64,000 bases of DNA from Nocardioides hwasunensis (GCF_014779665.1 NZ_JACXYY010000008.1:124001-188000); one strand, 5' to 3'. Positions 33,261 through 43,002 are shown, counted from the first letter of the stretch. A program made the numbers and translations. Notes: a model not told the origin generated them from the sequence alone.

Positions 33261-34372
33261 GCGGTCTCCTGCGGTGCCGTGCGGACTACTGGCTCGTGGA
33301 TGGTGTCGGGCGCCTCGGGATCGAAGAGCGAGTCGGTCCAGAACAGCGTCGTCAGCACCCGGTCACCGATGTTGGTGATGTCGTGCGACCACATCGTCGG
33401 CATGTCCACCACGACCGGTTCCTCGCCACTGACCGGCAGCTCGACGACCTCGTCGTGGAACATCCGTCGCAGTCGGATGACTGCCTCTCCGTCGAGGACG
33501 ACGAAGCGCTCGATCTTGTGGAGGTGGTAGTGGATGCCACGGGTGACACCCGGAACGGTGGTGGACACGAACGTCTGACCGCCCTGACCGTGCGAGCGGA
33601 CCGTCTCGACCAGGCGACCGCGCTGGTCACTGCGCGGAGCGAGCGCCAACGGGTAGTGGGCCGGGAACAGCGCCGCCCGATAGGTGTTGAAGAGGTCACG
33701 CTCGAAGTCGTCCTCCATGGCAGGCACGTCCGCGCTCGGCACGTAGGTGGCATGGAACCGCTCGAGCGCGTCCCACACCGCCTTCACCGACGTGGGGTGC
33801 GCAGCCGGACGGACGCTGTCCGGCGAGTCGGGCGCCAAGGCGTCGAGGAGGGCCTGAGCCGCTCCCTGCGCGTGCAGCAGCTCGATCGGACGGTCCGAGA
33901 TCTCGGGGGTGTCGCCCGCGACGACCCGGTCCACGAACGTGGCGACGAACGAGTTGTACCCGGGCCTCCCGTGCTCGCCGAACAGGTTCGGGAGCAGCAC
34001 GTCGACGAAACGGGCCTCGCGGGCGACGGCGGCCTCCCTCAGCACGTCGGCCGCCCGCGCCTTGCCCTCGGCGTAGGCCGTGCCGTTGCCGACCTGGATC
34101 GAGTTGGCGAAGACAACAGGCACGCCTCGGCGCTCCGCGAGCGCATCGGACAGCTCGTGGGCGAGCCCGACGTTCACGTGGACCAGCTCGTCGTCGGAGG
34201 CCCGGTTGACCCCTGCCACGTGGATGACGGCGTCGACGTCGGCGGCCAGCTGGGCGAGTCGCGACCAGTCGGCGCGCCCCACCGGGACGACCTCGTGGTC
34301 GGTCGTGGCGTGGACACGGCACCGTAGGTGCCAGCCCAGGAATCCTTCGGCCCCGGTGAGCAGGATCTTCAC
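33257..34372 (-). CDS. capF: Bifunctional reductase with cupin domain (CapF/FnlB)
   Basis: A 371-residue two-domain protein. Residues 1-240 are an SDR with KILLTGAEGFLGWHL; the cupin at about 260-365 carries RGIHYHLHKIERFVVLDG and W-S-H-D-I-T-N, giving the metal-binding His residues. CapF catalyses epimerisation and NADPH reduction of the 4-keto sugar in UDP-L-FucNAc synthesis. The SDR-cupin fusion is diagnostic. Start GTG 34372 overlaps the capE stop, and its own stop overlaps capG. Confidence 0.9.
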   Translation of the reverse strand: MKILLTGAEGFLGWHLRCRVHATTDHEVVPVGRADWSRLAQLAADVDAVIHVAGVNRASDDELVHVNVGLAHELSDALAERRGVPVVFANSIQVGNGTAYAEGKARAADVLREAAVAREARFVDVLLPNLFGEHGRPGYNSFVATFVDRVVAGDTPEISDRPIELLHAQGAAQALLDALAPDSPDSVRPAAHPTSVKAVWDALERFHATYVPSADVPAMEDDFERDLFNTYRAALFPAHYPLALAPRSDQRGRLVETVRSHGQGGQTFVSTTVPGVTRGIHYHLHKIERFVVLDGEAVIRLRRMFHDEVVELPVSGEEPVVVDMPTMWSHDITNIGDRVLTTLFWTDSLFDPEAPDTIHEPVVRTAPQETA

Positions 34373-35418
34373 GTGTTCAGCTCCGGGTCGGCGGCGATCT
34401 CGGGGATGGTCCGCAGGAGGGCCACCGTCTCGTCCACATCGAGTGGTGCCACCGAGTCAGACGCGTAGTCGACGGTGGTGTCGACGTCTTCCTCGCCCTC
34501 GGAGAAGTACTTCTCGTACTGCAGGCCGCGATCGTCGAGCGGCACGCGGAAGTAGTCGCCCTGGTCGGTGGCCTTGGCGATCTCCTCGCGGGTCAGGAGC
34601 GTCTCGTGCAGCTTCTCGCCGTGGCGGGTGCCGATGTGGTGCACCTCGGGCTCGTCCTGACCGAACAGCCGGCCGACAGCGGTGGCGAGCGTCGACACGG
34701 TGGTGGATGCCGCCTTGCGGACGAAGAGGTCGCCGGGCTGGGCATGCACGAACGCGTGCTTGACGAGGTCGACGGAGTCGGCGAGCGACATGAGGAAGCG
34801 CGTCATCCGTGGATCGGTGATCGTCAGTGGCTTGCCCTCCTTGAGGAGGGAGATGAAGGCAGGGATCACCGAGCCGCGGGAGTACATGACGTTGCCGTAG
34901 CGCGTGACCGACACGGTCATGTCCGAGTCGGGGTGGTTGCGGGCGAAGGCTTGGGCGGTCTTCTCCATGAGCGCCTTGGACATGCCCATCGCGTTGACCG
35001 GGTAGACCGCTTTGTCGGTGCTGAGCAGCACGACCGAGCGGACGCCAGCAGCGGCGCTCGCCTCGATGACGTTGTGGCTGCCCACGACATTGGTCTTCAC
35101 CGCCTGCTGGGGAAAGAACTCGCACGACGGGACTTGCTTGAGCGCGGCGGCGTGGAAGACGAAGTCGGCGTCGAGGACGGCTGTGCGCACGCTGTCGACG
35201 TCGCGGACGTCGCCGATGAAGAACCGGACGCGCTCGTCGTTGAACGCGCGACGCATCAGGTCCTGCTTGGCCTCGTCGCGGCTGAAGATGTTGATCCGGG
35301 CCGCACCGTCATCGAGGAGGTGTCGAGCCATCACCGAGCCGAACGAGCCCGTGCCACCGGTGATCGTGATGGTCCGGCCCGCAACCTCGTCGGTCGAGGG
35401 AACCCGTGCGTCACTCAA
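34369..35418 (-). CDS. capE: UDP-GlcNAc 4,6-dehydratase/5-epimerase (CapE/FnlA)
   Basis: A 349-residue polysaccharide-biosynthesis SDR: TITGGTGSFGSVMARHLL (NAD site), HAAALKQVPSCEFFP, STDKAVYPVNAMGMSK with the MGxxK catalytic pair in place of YxxxK, and VTRYGNVMYSRGSVIP. It forms the 4-keto-6-deoxy-L-talo intermediate from UDP-GlcNAc. No ATG fits; TTG 35418 has AAAGG eight bases upstream and begins one residue before SDARVP. First gene of the FucNAc set. Confidence 0.9.
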   Translation of the reverse strand: MSDARVPSTDEVAGRTITITGGTGSFGSVMARHLLDDGAARINIFSRDEAKQDLMRRAFNDERVRFFIGDVRDVDSVRTAVLDADFVFHAAALKQVPSCEFFPQQAVKTNVVGSHNVIEASAAAGVRSVVLLSTDKAVYPVNAMGMSKALMEKTAQAFARNHPDSDMTVSVTRYGNVMYSRGSVIPAFISLLKEGKPLTITDPRMTRFLMSLADSVDLVKHAFVHAQPGDLFVRKAASTTVSTLATAVGRLFGQDEPEVHHIGTRHGEKLHETLLTREEIAKATDQGDYFRVPLDDRGLQYEKYFSEGEEDVDTTVDYASDSVAPLDVDETVALLRTIPEIAADPELNT

Positions 35419-35594
35419 AGTATGTGCCTTTCCGAAGGATGTAGCTGTTGTTGGCCGACCCCATGCCGCGAGTCACGACCGTGGAACTCCGACGTCGCGC
35501 AAGTCCGGGGAGAACGGGCGCCGGAGCGCCGCTGACGTGCCCCGCTCGGCGAGTCATGCGACACATGCGCCGACTCACGCACGCTTGAGGTCAC

Positions 35595-37355
35595 CTAGTC
35601 ACCCGCGTGCCTCGCAAGGTCGGTGAGCTCGGCAGGATCGATGGGAGACACCGACACAGACCGGATCATGGGGTGCCCGGTAGACGAGGCCGACTCATCG
35701 TCGGAGAAGAGCACCTCGTGAAGCTTTTCTCCCGATCGAAGACCGCTGAAGACGATGTCAATGCCGGACGCGCCTGAGAGCGAGATCATGCGCTTCGCGA
35801 CATCGAGGATGCGGACCGGCTCACCCATCTCCAGGACCAACACCTCACCAGAGCCACCCATCGCGCCAGCTTGGACCACCAGCTGGCACGCCTCAGGGAT
35901 GGTCATGAAGTATCGAGTCACATCAGGGTGGGTGACGGTGATCGGGCCGCCAGCGGCGATCTGAGCGTTGAAGGTGTGCAGCATCGAGCCACGCGAACCC
36001 AACACGTTCCCGAATCGGACAGACATGTAGGGCAGACCGGTGGCGCGTGATTGCCATGCTGTCAGTTGCTCGGCCAGTCGCTTGGTGGAACCCAGCACGC
36101 TGGTGGCGTCAGCTGCCTTGTCCGTCGAGATGTTGACGAAGCGTTCGACTCCGAACTGCGCAGACAGCTCGAGCAGGTTGAGGGTCCCCAGCACATTGGT
36201 CTTCCATCCCTCCGCTGGGAACCGCTCGAGCATCGGGAGATGCTTGAGGGCAGCGGCGTGGAAGACGATGTCGGGCCGCACATCGGCGAATATGGAGAGC
36301 AGGCTCGCCCGGTCGCGGATGTCGGCCAGCACCGTCTCGGGCGAGTCGAGGAGGCCATGTCCGTAGATGGCGAGCTGGACGGCGTGCAAGGCCGACTCAT
36401 CCCGATCGAGCAAGGTCAACGAGGACGGCCCGAAGCGATGGACCTGGCGTGCCAGCTCGGACCCGATCGACCCACCAGCGCCCGTGATCAGCACGCGCTT
36501 GCCACTCAGGTAGCGCGCGATCGAGGAGATGTCAGTCTCGACCGGACGTCTTCCGAGGACATCGCCGATCTCCACCCGTCGGATGTCGTTCGGCTTCACG
36601 TGGCCTCCGGTGAGGTCGCTCAACCTCGGGAGGATCAACAGCTCGAGGCCCGCGTCTGACGCCTCGCGCTGGACTCTGTCGATGAGTTTGCCGGAGGCTC
36701 GGGGCACTGCCAGGACGACGGTAGCAACGGCCATCGCGTCTGCTACCTCGGTCAGGGAACGTCCGGTTCCGACGACGGGCACACCGTGGATCCGTAGATG
36801 ACGTTTGCCCGGGTTGTCGTCGATGAAGCCGACCACGGTCAGCCCCAAGGTTCGGTCCGAGCGGGTCAAGCGAAGAACTTGGCGGCCAGCATCACCAGCA
36901 CCGTAGACGAGGACCGGACGGCCTGAACCACGACGTGCCTCGATGTCACGGTCACGCAACGCTCGGTAGAACCATCGACCTGCGGCGGCGCCGACCAGAG
37001 CGGCGGGGGGCGCCAGCACAGGGAGGCTTCGCGGCAGCGCGTCATTGATCAGTGGAGTTGTAATGGTGGTGATCGCGGCAACACCGAGGAAATGCAGCGC
37101 GAGACCGAGGGCTTCGTCGAACGAGCCGACCAGGAATCTTCCCCGGTAGAACTTCGTCAGCATGCCGACGGCCAAGAGCAGGAACCACGAGATGACCAAG
37201 TATCTGAGGGCGGCTTCCCACTGCACCTCGGAGATCCGGAAGGAGTAGCGAAAACCGATCACGAACGCGGCGCCCAGGGTCCAACAGGCGATGTCCCAGG
37301 TCGCCAGCGCACCCCGTCGCAAATAACCGTTGGACAACATCCCGAACCCCGTCAC
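35595..37355 (-). CDS. Membrane nucleoside-diphosphate-sugar 4,6-dehydratase (WbpM/PglF-type)
   Basis: A 586-residue protein. Four N-terminal membrane helices (about 15-115) precede a CoA-binding-like Rossmann domain (RPVLVYGAGDAGRQVLRL), then the catalytic SDR with KRVLITGAGGSIGSELARQ, HAAALKHLPMLE and STDKAADATSVLGSTK. The position of the catalytic Tyr/Met is held by Leu (LGSTK), a small deviation from MGATK. It makes UDP-4-keto-6-deoxy-GlcNAc. GTG 37355 follows GAGG; ATG 37340 is the alternative start. Confidence 0.88.
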   Translation of the reverse strand: MTGFGMLSNGYLRRGALATWDIACWTLGAAFVIGFRYSFRISEVQWEAALRYLVISWFLLLAVGMLTKFYRGRFLVGSFDEALGLALHFLGVAAITTITTPLINDALPRSLPVLAPPAALVGAAAGRWFYRALRDRDIEARRGSGRPVLVYGAGDAGRQVLRLTRSDRTLGLTVVGFIDDNPGKRHLRIHGVPVVGTGRSLTEVADAMAVATVVLAVPRASGKLIDRVQREASDAGLELLILPRLSDLTGGHVKPNDIRRVEIGDVLGRRPVETDISSIARYLSGKRVLITGAGGSIGSELARQVHRFGPSSLTLLDRDESALHAVQLAIYGHGLLDSPETVLADIRDRASLLSIFADVRPDIVFHAAALKHLPMLERFPAEGWKTNVLGTLNLLELSAQFGVERFVNISTDKAADATSVLGSTKRLAEQLTAWQSRATGLPYMSVRFGNVLGSRGSMLHTFNAQIAAGGPITVTHPDVTRYFMTIPEACQLVVQAGAMGGSGEVLVLEMGEPVRILDVAKRMISLSGASGIDIVFSGLRSGEKLHEVLFSDDESASSTGHPMIRSVSVSPIDPAELTDLARHAGD

Positions 37356-37583
37356 TCAGCAAAAGACCTCAGCAATGTTAACGCCCTCGGCTCGAGGGGC
37401 CTGATTGGCGGCTTGCGTGGGGGCGGTTCGCCGAGTCTGTTGGGCCGGACGCGCCCGCGATCGGGTTTGTCGCGTCGGTTCGAGCGATGCGCGGGTCGAA
37501 GGCCAAGCCACCCGACTACTGCGACGCTCCTGCTGCACGGGACACCTTCAGAGGCGGGCGGGGACCCGCAGCGAAAGCCCTTG

Positions 37584-38522
37584 TCAGCCAGCCAGGTCCT
37601 GCCACCCGTCGTGACCGACGGGCGGCCGCCATCCGTCCTGCGTGAGCCAGCTGCTGGCCTGTCGCTGCCCTAACCAGAGGAGCTCCAGCCGGCGCGCGTT
37701 CGCTGCGGTCGGCCGGTGGATTCGACCCACCGTCTTGGCGAGGCGCACAAGGGTTCGAGCCACGACCGCGGGGATGACCTTCGGAGAACGCCCTCCGCCC
37801 AACCACTCCATCAGACCGCCAGCAGTCACGCCTTCCCAGGGATGGATGACAACTGGAGGAGGAGCGTGCTCAGCTAGTGCGAGATAGCTGATCGCATCGG
37901 CGACGTTCACCAGCAAAGCCTGTGGAGTCGCTTGGCTACCCGGGCGCGCCACAGAAGAGAGAGGTGAGCTCGCGATCCGCCCGATCATCCGCGTCACCCG
38001 GCGACCCGGCGCGTGCACCGAGGGCGGACGGTATCGCACGACTGCTGGAGTCGTGCCGAGGCCACTGGCGATGACCCGCTCTCCCGCGACTTTCGACGCC
38101 GAGTAGGTAGAGAACGGGTCCATCGACTCGGACTCGTCCAGCACCTCACGGTCGTTCTGAACCACCGCCGAGGAGACGTGGACGAAGCGCGACACCCCAG
38201 CCTCGCGCGCGGCCGTGAGGACGACGTAGGGAAGCAGCGCGTTGGCACCGAACAGCGAGTCGGCCTCCAACGACGAGGCATCCGGGTCGCCGGCGGCATT
38301 CACGACGACATCACAGCCGCGGAGCTCGTCCGCCAGCTTGGCTACGGCTTCGCTCACTCGATCGATCTCCGCCGTCAGCTCGACGATCGAGCGCGCCTTC
38401 GTCGTGAGTCTGGGCGCGACCACACGGACCACATCGCAGTCCCGTGTGTCGAGCACCTCCGCCACCGCGCTGCCGACGAAGCCGGACCCACCGAGCAGCG
38501 CAACAGACCGGCGTTTCATCAT
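37584..38522 (-). CDS. NAD(P)-dependent sugar 4-reductase/epimerase (WbpV-like)
   Basis: About 312 residues, extended SDR: SVALLGGSGFVGSAVAE, VVNAAGDPDAS, HVSSAVVQND and FSTYSASKVAGE with the YxxxK pair. It would reduce the 4-keto product of the WbpM-type dehydratase to UDP-D-QuiNAc or UDP-D-FucNAc, as WbpV does in Pseudomonas O5; that substrate is inferred from the flanking dehydratase and the WbpL-like transferase. ATG 38522 overlaps the preceding stop (ATGA). A 228-bp gap follows before the dehydratase gene. Confidence 0.72.
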   Translation of the reverse strand: MMKRRSVALLGGSGFVGSAVAEVLDTRDCDVVRVVAPRLTTKARSIVELTAEIDRVSEAVAKLADELRGCDVVVNAAGDPDASSLEADSLFGANALLPYVVLTAAREAGVSRFVHVSSAVVQNDREVLDESESMDPFSTYSASKVAGERVIASGLGTTPAVVRYRPPSVHAPGRRVTRMIGRIASSPLSSVARPGSQATPQALLVNVADAISYLALAEHAPPPVVIHPWEGVTAGGLMEWLGGGRSPKVIPAVVARTLVRLAKTVGRIHRPTAANARRLELLWLGQRQASSWLTQDGWRPPVGHDGWQDLAG

Positions 38523-39745
38523 GCTCTCCATCTCGCCGCCTCTTCCAGCGCTTGCTCCATGGCCATGACCCCTACCTTGGCGGACAGCTCGCGTTCATAG
38601 AACAGGTGGCCCCGTCGTCCCATGGCTCGGAGCTTCTCGCTCGGCATCAGGGAGCAGTGCCGGATGGCAGCTGCGAGCGCACCAACATCGCCCGCCTTGG
38701 TCGTCACTCCAGCACCGGATCGCTCAGCCAGTGCGGCTGCGTCACCAGGGGCACAGACGATCATCGGCTGACCTGAGGCGAGGATGCCCTGGATCTTGCT
38801 GGGCATCGTGACCCGGAACAGTGGGATGTCCTTCAGGCAGACGAGCTGAATGTGCGCACTTGCCATCGTCGTCGACATCTCTTCCACAGGCCGAGTGCCC
38901 TCGAAGACGACACGCTCAGCCACACCGAGCTGCGCAGCGAGGTCTGCGAGCTTCCCCCTGGCGACGCCGTCCCCCACGAGCCGCAGACGAACGTGTGGCA
39001 AGTCGTCGAGGCGGGCGATCGCGCGAACCGCGGTCTCCAGTCCCTGAACGTCGCCGAGGTTGCCGGCGTACATGACGTCGAACGTGTCGGACCCGACCTC
39101 CACAGGTTCGACGGGCCTGAACATGTCTTCATCGATCCAGTTGTAGACGACCCTGATCTTGGTCTCCGGCACCCCGCGCTCCACCAAGAGCTCCTTCATC
39201 CCGGGTGAGATGACGAGGATGACCGAGGCTGCGGCGTAGATGCGCTGGCAGAAGGCGCCGAGGACGTGCTCGACGGGTCGGGTGATCCGCGCAGGAACCA
39301 TCCCCGTCGCGGTCACGGTGTCGGGCCAGAGATCCTGGATGAACAGCACGAATGGTGTGCGCAGGAGACGCCGCAGGACCCATCCGGCGAGGCCGATCGT
39401 GGCAGGAGTGGAGTAGACGAGCGCCACCTCGGAGCGGCGAGCGATCAGGGCACCCAACGACGACGCACTGAACATGAAGGACAGGAAGTTCAGAGCCCGA
39501 TGTACCGCCGAGGAGTCGTGCGAGGGGTAGAGAGGGACTCTGAGAACGCGAAGACCTCGAAGGTCCTCCCGCTGCAGCAGCTTCATCCGATAGCCGCCGT
39601 AGAGCTCGCCGGTCGGGTAGTTCGGGTAGCCCGTGACCACGGTCATGTCGTGCCCCTGGTCCTGCAGGGCGCGAGCAATGGCGCCGGGAATTGCTGCCGA
39701 CCCGGTTTCGGGATCGAACCACTGGCTGATGAAGGCAATCTTCAC
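38519..39745 (-). CDS. Glycosyltransferase family 4 (WbuB-like)
   Basis: A 408-residue GT-B enzyme: KIAFISQWFDPETGSAA at the N-terminus, VLFIQDLWPDTVTATG (the QDLWPD signature of WbuB-type L-FucNAc transferases), VMYAGNLGDVQGLETAVRAI and a P-S-K-I-Q-G-I-L-A-S-G-Q-P donor motif. WbuB-like enzymes transfer L-FucNAc, which fits the capEFG genes of this run (inference). GTG 39745 overlaps the preceding stop; a longer frame upstream is shadow. Confidence 0.88.
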   Translation of the reverse strand: MKIAFISQWFDPETGSAAIPGAIARALQDQGHDMTVVTGYPNYPTGELYGGYRMKLLQREDLRGLRVLRVPLYPSHDSSAVHRALNFLSFMFSASSLGALIARRSEVALVYSTPATIGLAGWVLRRLLRTPFVLFIQDLWPDTVTATGMVPARITRPVEHVLGAFCQRIYAAASVILVISPGMKELLVERGVPETKIRVVYNWIDEDMFRPVEPVEVGSDTFDVMYAGNLGDVQGLETAVRAIARLDDLPHVRLRLVGDGVARGKLADLAAQLGVAERVVFEGTRPVEEMSTTMASAHIQLVCLKDIPLFRVTMPSKIQGILASGQPMIVCAPGDAAALAERSGAGVTTKAGDVGALAAAIRHCSLMPSEKLRAMGRRGHLFYERELSAKVGVMAMEQALEEAARWRA

Positions 39746-40755
39746 GATCGGGTCACGCCATCTCGGTCGGAGTGCAGGTGGGGCAGGGACAAGTAGAGCG
39801 CGGCCACCACAGCCATAGCCGTCAGCGCGACAAGGGACGAGTAGCGCTGAAGAACAACGGCCACCGTCACGCATGCAACGGAGGCAGCGGCTGTCGTCAG
39901 ACTGGCGCCCAAGTGCGACCACCCACTGTCGACGAGCCGTTGATACACATGCTCACGGTGAGCGTCCATCAGCGCCCGACCTCCCATCGCGCGCTTCGTG
40001 ATGGCCCAGCCGGTGTCAACGACATAGATGACGAGCGGTGCCACGCAGAGCGCGATCGGCACGCCTTGGACCCAGCTGACGACGCTCATCATGATGATCA
40101 AGGCACCTATGGCGTAGCTGCCGACGTCCCCTAGGAAGATTCGGGCTCGCGGAGCATTCCAGGGCAAGAATCCCAGCGAGGCTCCCGCGAGTGCCAAGCC
40201 CGGCACCACCAGCCCGTCGACGTCTTGGTAGGCCCCCAGCCAGGCAAACCACGTGCCCGCGACGATTGCGTTCAGCGAAGAGATCCCGTTCACGCCGTCC
40301 ATGAAATTGAATGCGTTGACGAAGCCCACGCCGACGAAGGCAGCCAAGGGGACGAAGAGCCAGGAGGAGACGTCCATGTCTGACGTTGAAGCAGCCAGCC
40401 CCCAGCTTGCGAGGCCGAACACCACCGCTTGAACTGCGAGGCGCACGCTCCCGGGCAGAGACGACATGTCGTCCATCAGGCCCAGTGCGGCCATCGCCAA
40501 GGCGACGAGCAGCGGCAACCACGCTAGGACGGGCTTGTCGACCTCGTTCTCGAGATGACCGCCGACAGCTAGTTGCGACGCCAGGACACCGGCGAGAACT
40601 CCTACCAGGATGCCGATGCCGCCGCCACGAGGTACCGGCGCACTGTGCGATGAGCGCGCGTTCGGGACGTCGATGATCTGCCACTTGCGAAGGCCAGGGA
40701 TCAGGACGCCCACGGATGCAGCTGCACAGACGAGAGAGACTCCCAGCACGACCAT
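39742..40755 (-). CDS. Polyprenyl-phosphate sugar-1-phosphate transferase (WecA/WbpL family)
   Basis: About 337 residues with ten or so membrane helices. The family's cytoplasmic motifs are intact: PVPRGGGIGI, LMDDMSSLPG, NAFNFMDGVNG, FLGDVGSYAIG and the C-terminal DAHREHVYQRL (HxHxH-type loop). It links the first sugar phosphate to undecaprenyl phosphate and so starts the repeat unit. The WbpM/WbpV-like neighbours suggest UDP-D-FucNAc or QuiNAc as donor. ATG 40755 has GGAG eight bases upstream; a TTG one codon earlier is less likely. Confidence 0.9.
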   Translation of the reverse strand: MVVLGVSLVCAAASVGVLIPGLRKWQIIDVPNARSSHSAPVPRGGGIGILVGVLAGVLASQLAVGGHLENEVDKPVLAWLPLLVALAMAALGLMDDMSSLPGSVRLAVQAVVFGLASWGLAASTSDMDVSSWLFVPLAAFVGVGFVNAFNFMDGVNGISSLNAIVAGTWFAWLGAYQDVDGLVVPGLALAGASLGFLPWNAPRARIFLGDVGSYAIGALIIMMSVVSWVQGVPIALCVAPLVIYVVDTGWAITKRAMGGRALMDAHREHVYQRLVDSGWSHLGASLTTAAASVACVTVAVVLQRYSSLVALTAMAVVAALYLSLPHLHSDRDGVTRS

Positions 40756-40837
40756 CAAACCAGCTCCGTTACCCAGGCGGCAGCAGCCCGAAGGATATCC
40801 AGGGACGTGGTGGGCGACGAATCGCAGCCCCTCCGCA

Positions 40838-41914
40838 TCACAGCTGTGTCGCGATCCACTCCTGCAGCCCGGCGACCCCCTCGCGGAGGCTCACTCGCGG
40901 CTTCCAGTCGAGCGTGCGCAGGGTGACCTCGACGTCGCACGAGGCGTGCCGGACGTCGCCGTCGCGGTACTGACCGGTCACGTGCGGGTCAGGAGCCGAG
41001 TGGTAGGCCGCGATCTCGCGGGCCAGGTCGCCGATCGTGGTCCGCACGCCGCTGCCGACGTCGACCGTGCGGACGTGGTCGGCCGGCTTGTGGGCGATCG
41101 CGGCGACCAGCGCGCTGACCACGTCGTCGATGTGGACGAAGTCGCGGGTGATCTCGCCGTCCTCGTAGAGCGGGATCGACTGCCCGTCGCGGGCCAGGCG
41201 CGAGAAGAGGGAGACGATGCCGGTGTAGGGGTTGGAGAGCGACTGGCGCGGGCCGTAGACGTTCTGCAGGCGCAGGATCGAGAGGCGGGTGTCATGGGAG
41301 CCCGTCCAAGCGGAGAGGATCTGCTCCTGGGCGAGCTTGGTCGCGCCGTAGACGTTGATCGGGCTCGGGTGGGTGCCGTCGACGGTGTTGGGCACGTGGG
41401 CGGCGCCGTCACCGTGGTCCCACGTGCCCGCCTCGAGCTGGGCGTGGGTGCGCAGGCCCGGCTGGAAGGTCGACCCGTCGACGTTGCGCCACACACCCTC
41501 GCCGTAGACCGCGCGCGAGCTGGTCAGCACGAAGTGGCTGGGCACGTGGCCGGCGCGGGTCAGGGAGTCGAGCAGCTGGGTGGTGCCGACGACGTTGACC
41601 ATGCCGTGGCGGGTGCTCTCCGACAGCGACTGCGCGGTGCCGGTCTCGGCCGCCAGGTGCACCACGGTGTCGGGACGCAGGTCGGCCACGGTCGCGTCCA
41701 GGTCGTCAGCGCTCGTGACGTCGCCCACGCGCAGGTCGACCGAGTCGGGCAGGTCGGCCGGCGCCTGTGATCCCGGGTGGACCTGGGGGTGCAGGTTGTC
41801 GAGCACGACCCACTGCTCCGCTGAGTCCGCGAGCTCGCGCGCGAGCGTCGTACCGATGAAGCCGGCGCCACCCGTGACGAGGACACGGCCGCCGGCGCGC
41901 TGCGAGGAAGACAT
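40838..41914 (-). CDS. NAD-dependent nucleotide-sugar epimerase/dehydratase
   Basis: A 358-residue extended SDR: RVLVTGGAGFIGTTLAREL, VHLAAETGTAQSLSES, LTSSRAVYGEG and INVYGATKLAQEQ with YxxxK. The long insertion around 150-200 resembles paratose/dTDP-sugar epimerase relatives such as StrE/RfbE types; substrate is undecided. TAGGGT (complement of 41922-41927) lies seven bases before ATG 41914, which settles the start against a much longer upstream frame. More GC-rich than the genes to its left. Confidence 0.82.
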   Translation of the reverse strand: MSSSQRAGGRVLVTGGAGFIGTTLARELADSAEQWVVLDNLHPQVHPGSQAPADLPDSVDLRVGDVTSADDLDATVADLRPDTVVHLAAETGTAQSLSESTRHGMVNVVGTTQLLDSLTRAGHVPSHFVLTSSRAVYGEGVWRNVDGSTFQPGLRTHAQLEAGTWDHGDGAAHVPNTVDGTHPSPINVYGATKLAQEQILSAWTGSHDTRLSILRLQNVYGPRQSLSNPYTGIVSLFSRLARDGQSIPLYEDGEITRDFVHIDDVVSALVAAIAHKPADHVRTVDVGSGVRTTIGDLAREIAAYHSAPDPHVTGQYRDGDVRHASCDVEVTLRTLDWKPRVSLREGVAGLQEWIATQL

Positions 41915-41982
41915 GAGGCTCACCCTAGGTGTCGGCGCTGCCTCACCGCCGTCGAACCGAGGACCGCTGACCGGAGAGTCGG

Positions 41983-42807
41983 CTACGGGTACTTCACGTC
42001 CACCCGCACCCAGTCGACGAGCATGTCGCGGCGTACGCCGCCCAGCACGACGTTCTCGGGAAGGACGTCCTTGTTGGACAGGCGCAGGTGGAACGGGACC
42101 GTGTTGCTCGGGACGCGCCGCACGTCGGGGAGCAGGCCGCTCTCGTAGATCCGGTTGCCCTCGGCATCGCTCGCCGAGAAGAGCACGCTGTCGCCGCCGA
42201 TGGTGAACTCGCCGGAATAGGCCCAGTAGGCGTTCCACGGCTCGGCTCCGGCAGGGAAGGCGTGCGTCACCGGCCAGAGCTCGGGACCCCTGCCAGTGGC
42301 GACGCAGGCGTTGACCGCGGTCTCCGGGGTGTCGTCGTAGCAGATGTGCGACCCGAGCTGGGCCCCCGTCGACTTGAACGGCCCGTAGCTCTCGATCACG
42401 TCGAGCTCACGCGGATCGTCGCCGTTGGGGTGCTGCACCCAGAAGGCGGCGTAGTTGGCGCTCGTGTCGGGCATGAGGAGGCTGGCCGTGACGCGCACCT
42501 GCGTGCCGGGCGGGAGCGACCAGCCGACGTTCGTGCGGATCTGTGCGGCCTGACCGACGTCGAGCTGACCCGACCCGTTCTGGGTGGCTCCGTTCATCCC
42601 GAGCATCGTGTTCCACTGCTCCGGGGCGGTGCCGGCCGCGCCGTCGAACCCGTCGAGGAAGACGGTCTCCCAGCCCCAGCCGGGCGCCGGACCCGATCCC
42701 TTGTGGTCACCCGCGGGCAAGGCAGCCGATACCGGCGCCGCGGGGGCCATGGCCTGCGCGAGCAGGCCCAGCGCGAGCGCGGCGAGTGCGCGCACGACCA
42801 GTGACAT
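41983..42807 (-). CDS. Secreted GH16-like concanavalin-fold protein
   Basis: About 274 residues with a signal peptide (MSLVVRALAALALGLLAQAM, cleavage near VSA). The segment DDPRELDVIESYGPFK holds ELDVIE, the ExDxxE catalytic motif of GH16 endoglucanases and transglycosylases. Two disulphide-type cysteines lie in HICYDD and NACVATG. It may trim, cross-link or bind the polysaccharide made by this locus. Strong GGGAGGG lies before ATG 42807. Divergent from the next polymerase gene. Confidence 0.72.
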   Translation of the reverse strand: MSLVVRALAALALGLLAQAMAPAAPVSAALPAGDHKGSGPAPGWGWETVFLDGFDGAAGTAPEQWNTMLGMNGATQNGSGQLDVGQAAQIRTNVGWSLPPGTQVRVTASLLMPDTSANYAAFWVQHPNGDDPRELDVIESYGPFKSTGAQLGSHICYDDTPETAVNACVATGRGPELWPVTHAFPAGAEPWNAYWAYSGEFTIGGDSVLFSASDAEGNRIYESGLLPDVRRVPSNTVPFHLRLSNKDVLPENVVLGGVRRDMLVDWVRVDVKYP

Positions 42808-43002
42808 GGCCCTCCCACCTGTGAGCTGACGTCTCCGAGACGTGCGCGACGATGCTACGGAACAGGCGCAACAACGAATCCATCGGGACAGCCCCTCGCC
42901 GGCAGAAGGTCGGCGCTCGATCTCGCGGTGCGATGGTGTTGGATGGGCGCGCCCCTGCGCCGCGCACGCGCCAGCCACTGACAGGAGAGGAGAGGAGCTG
43001 CT

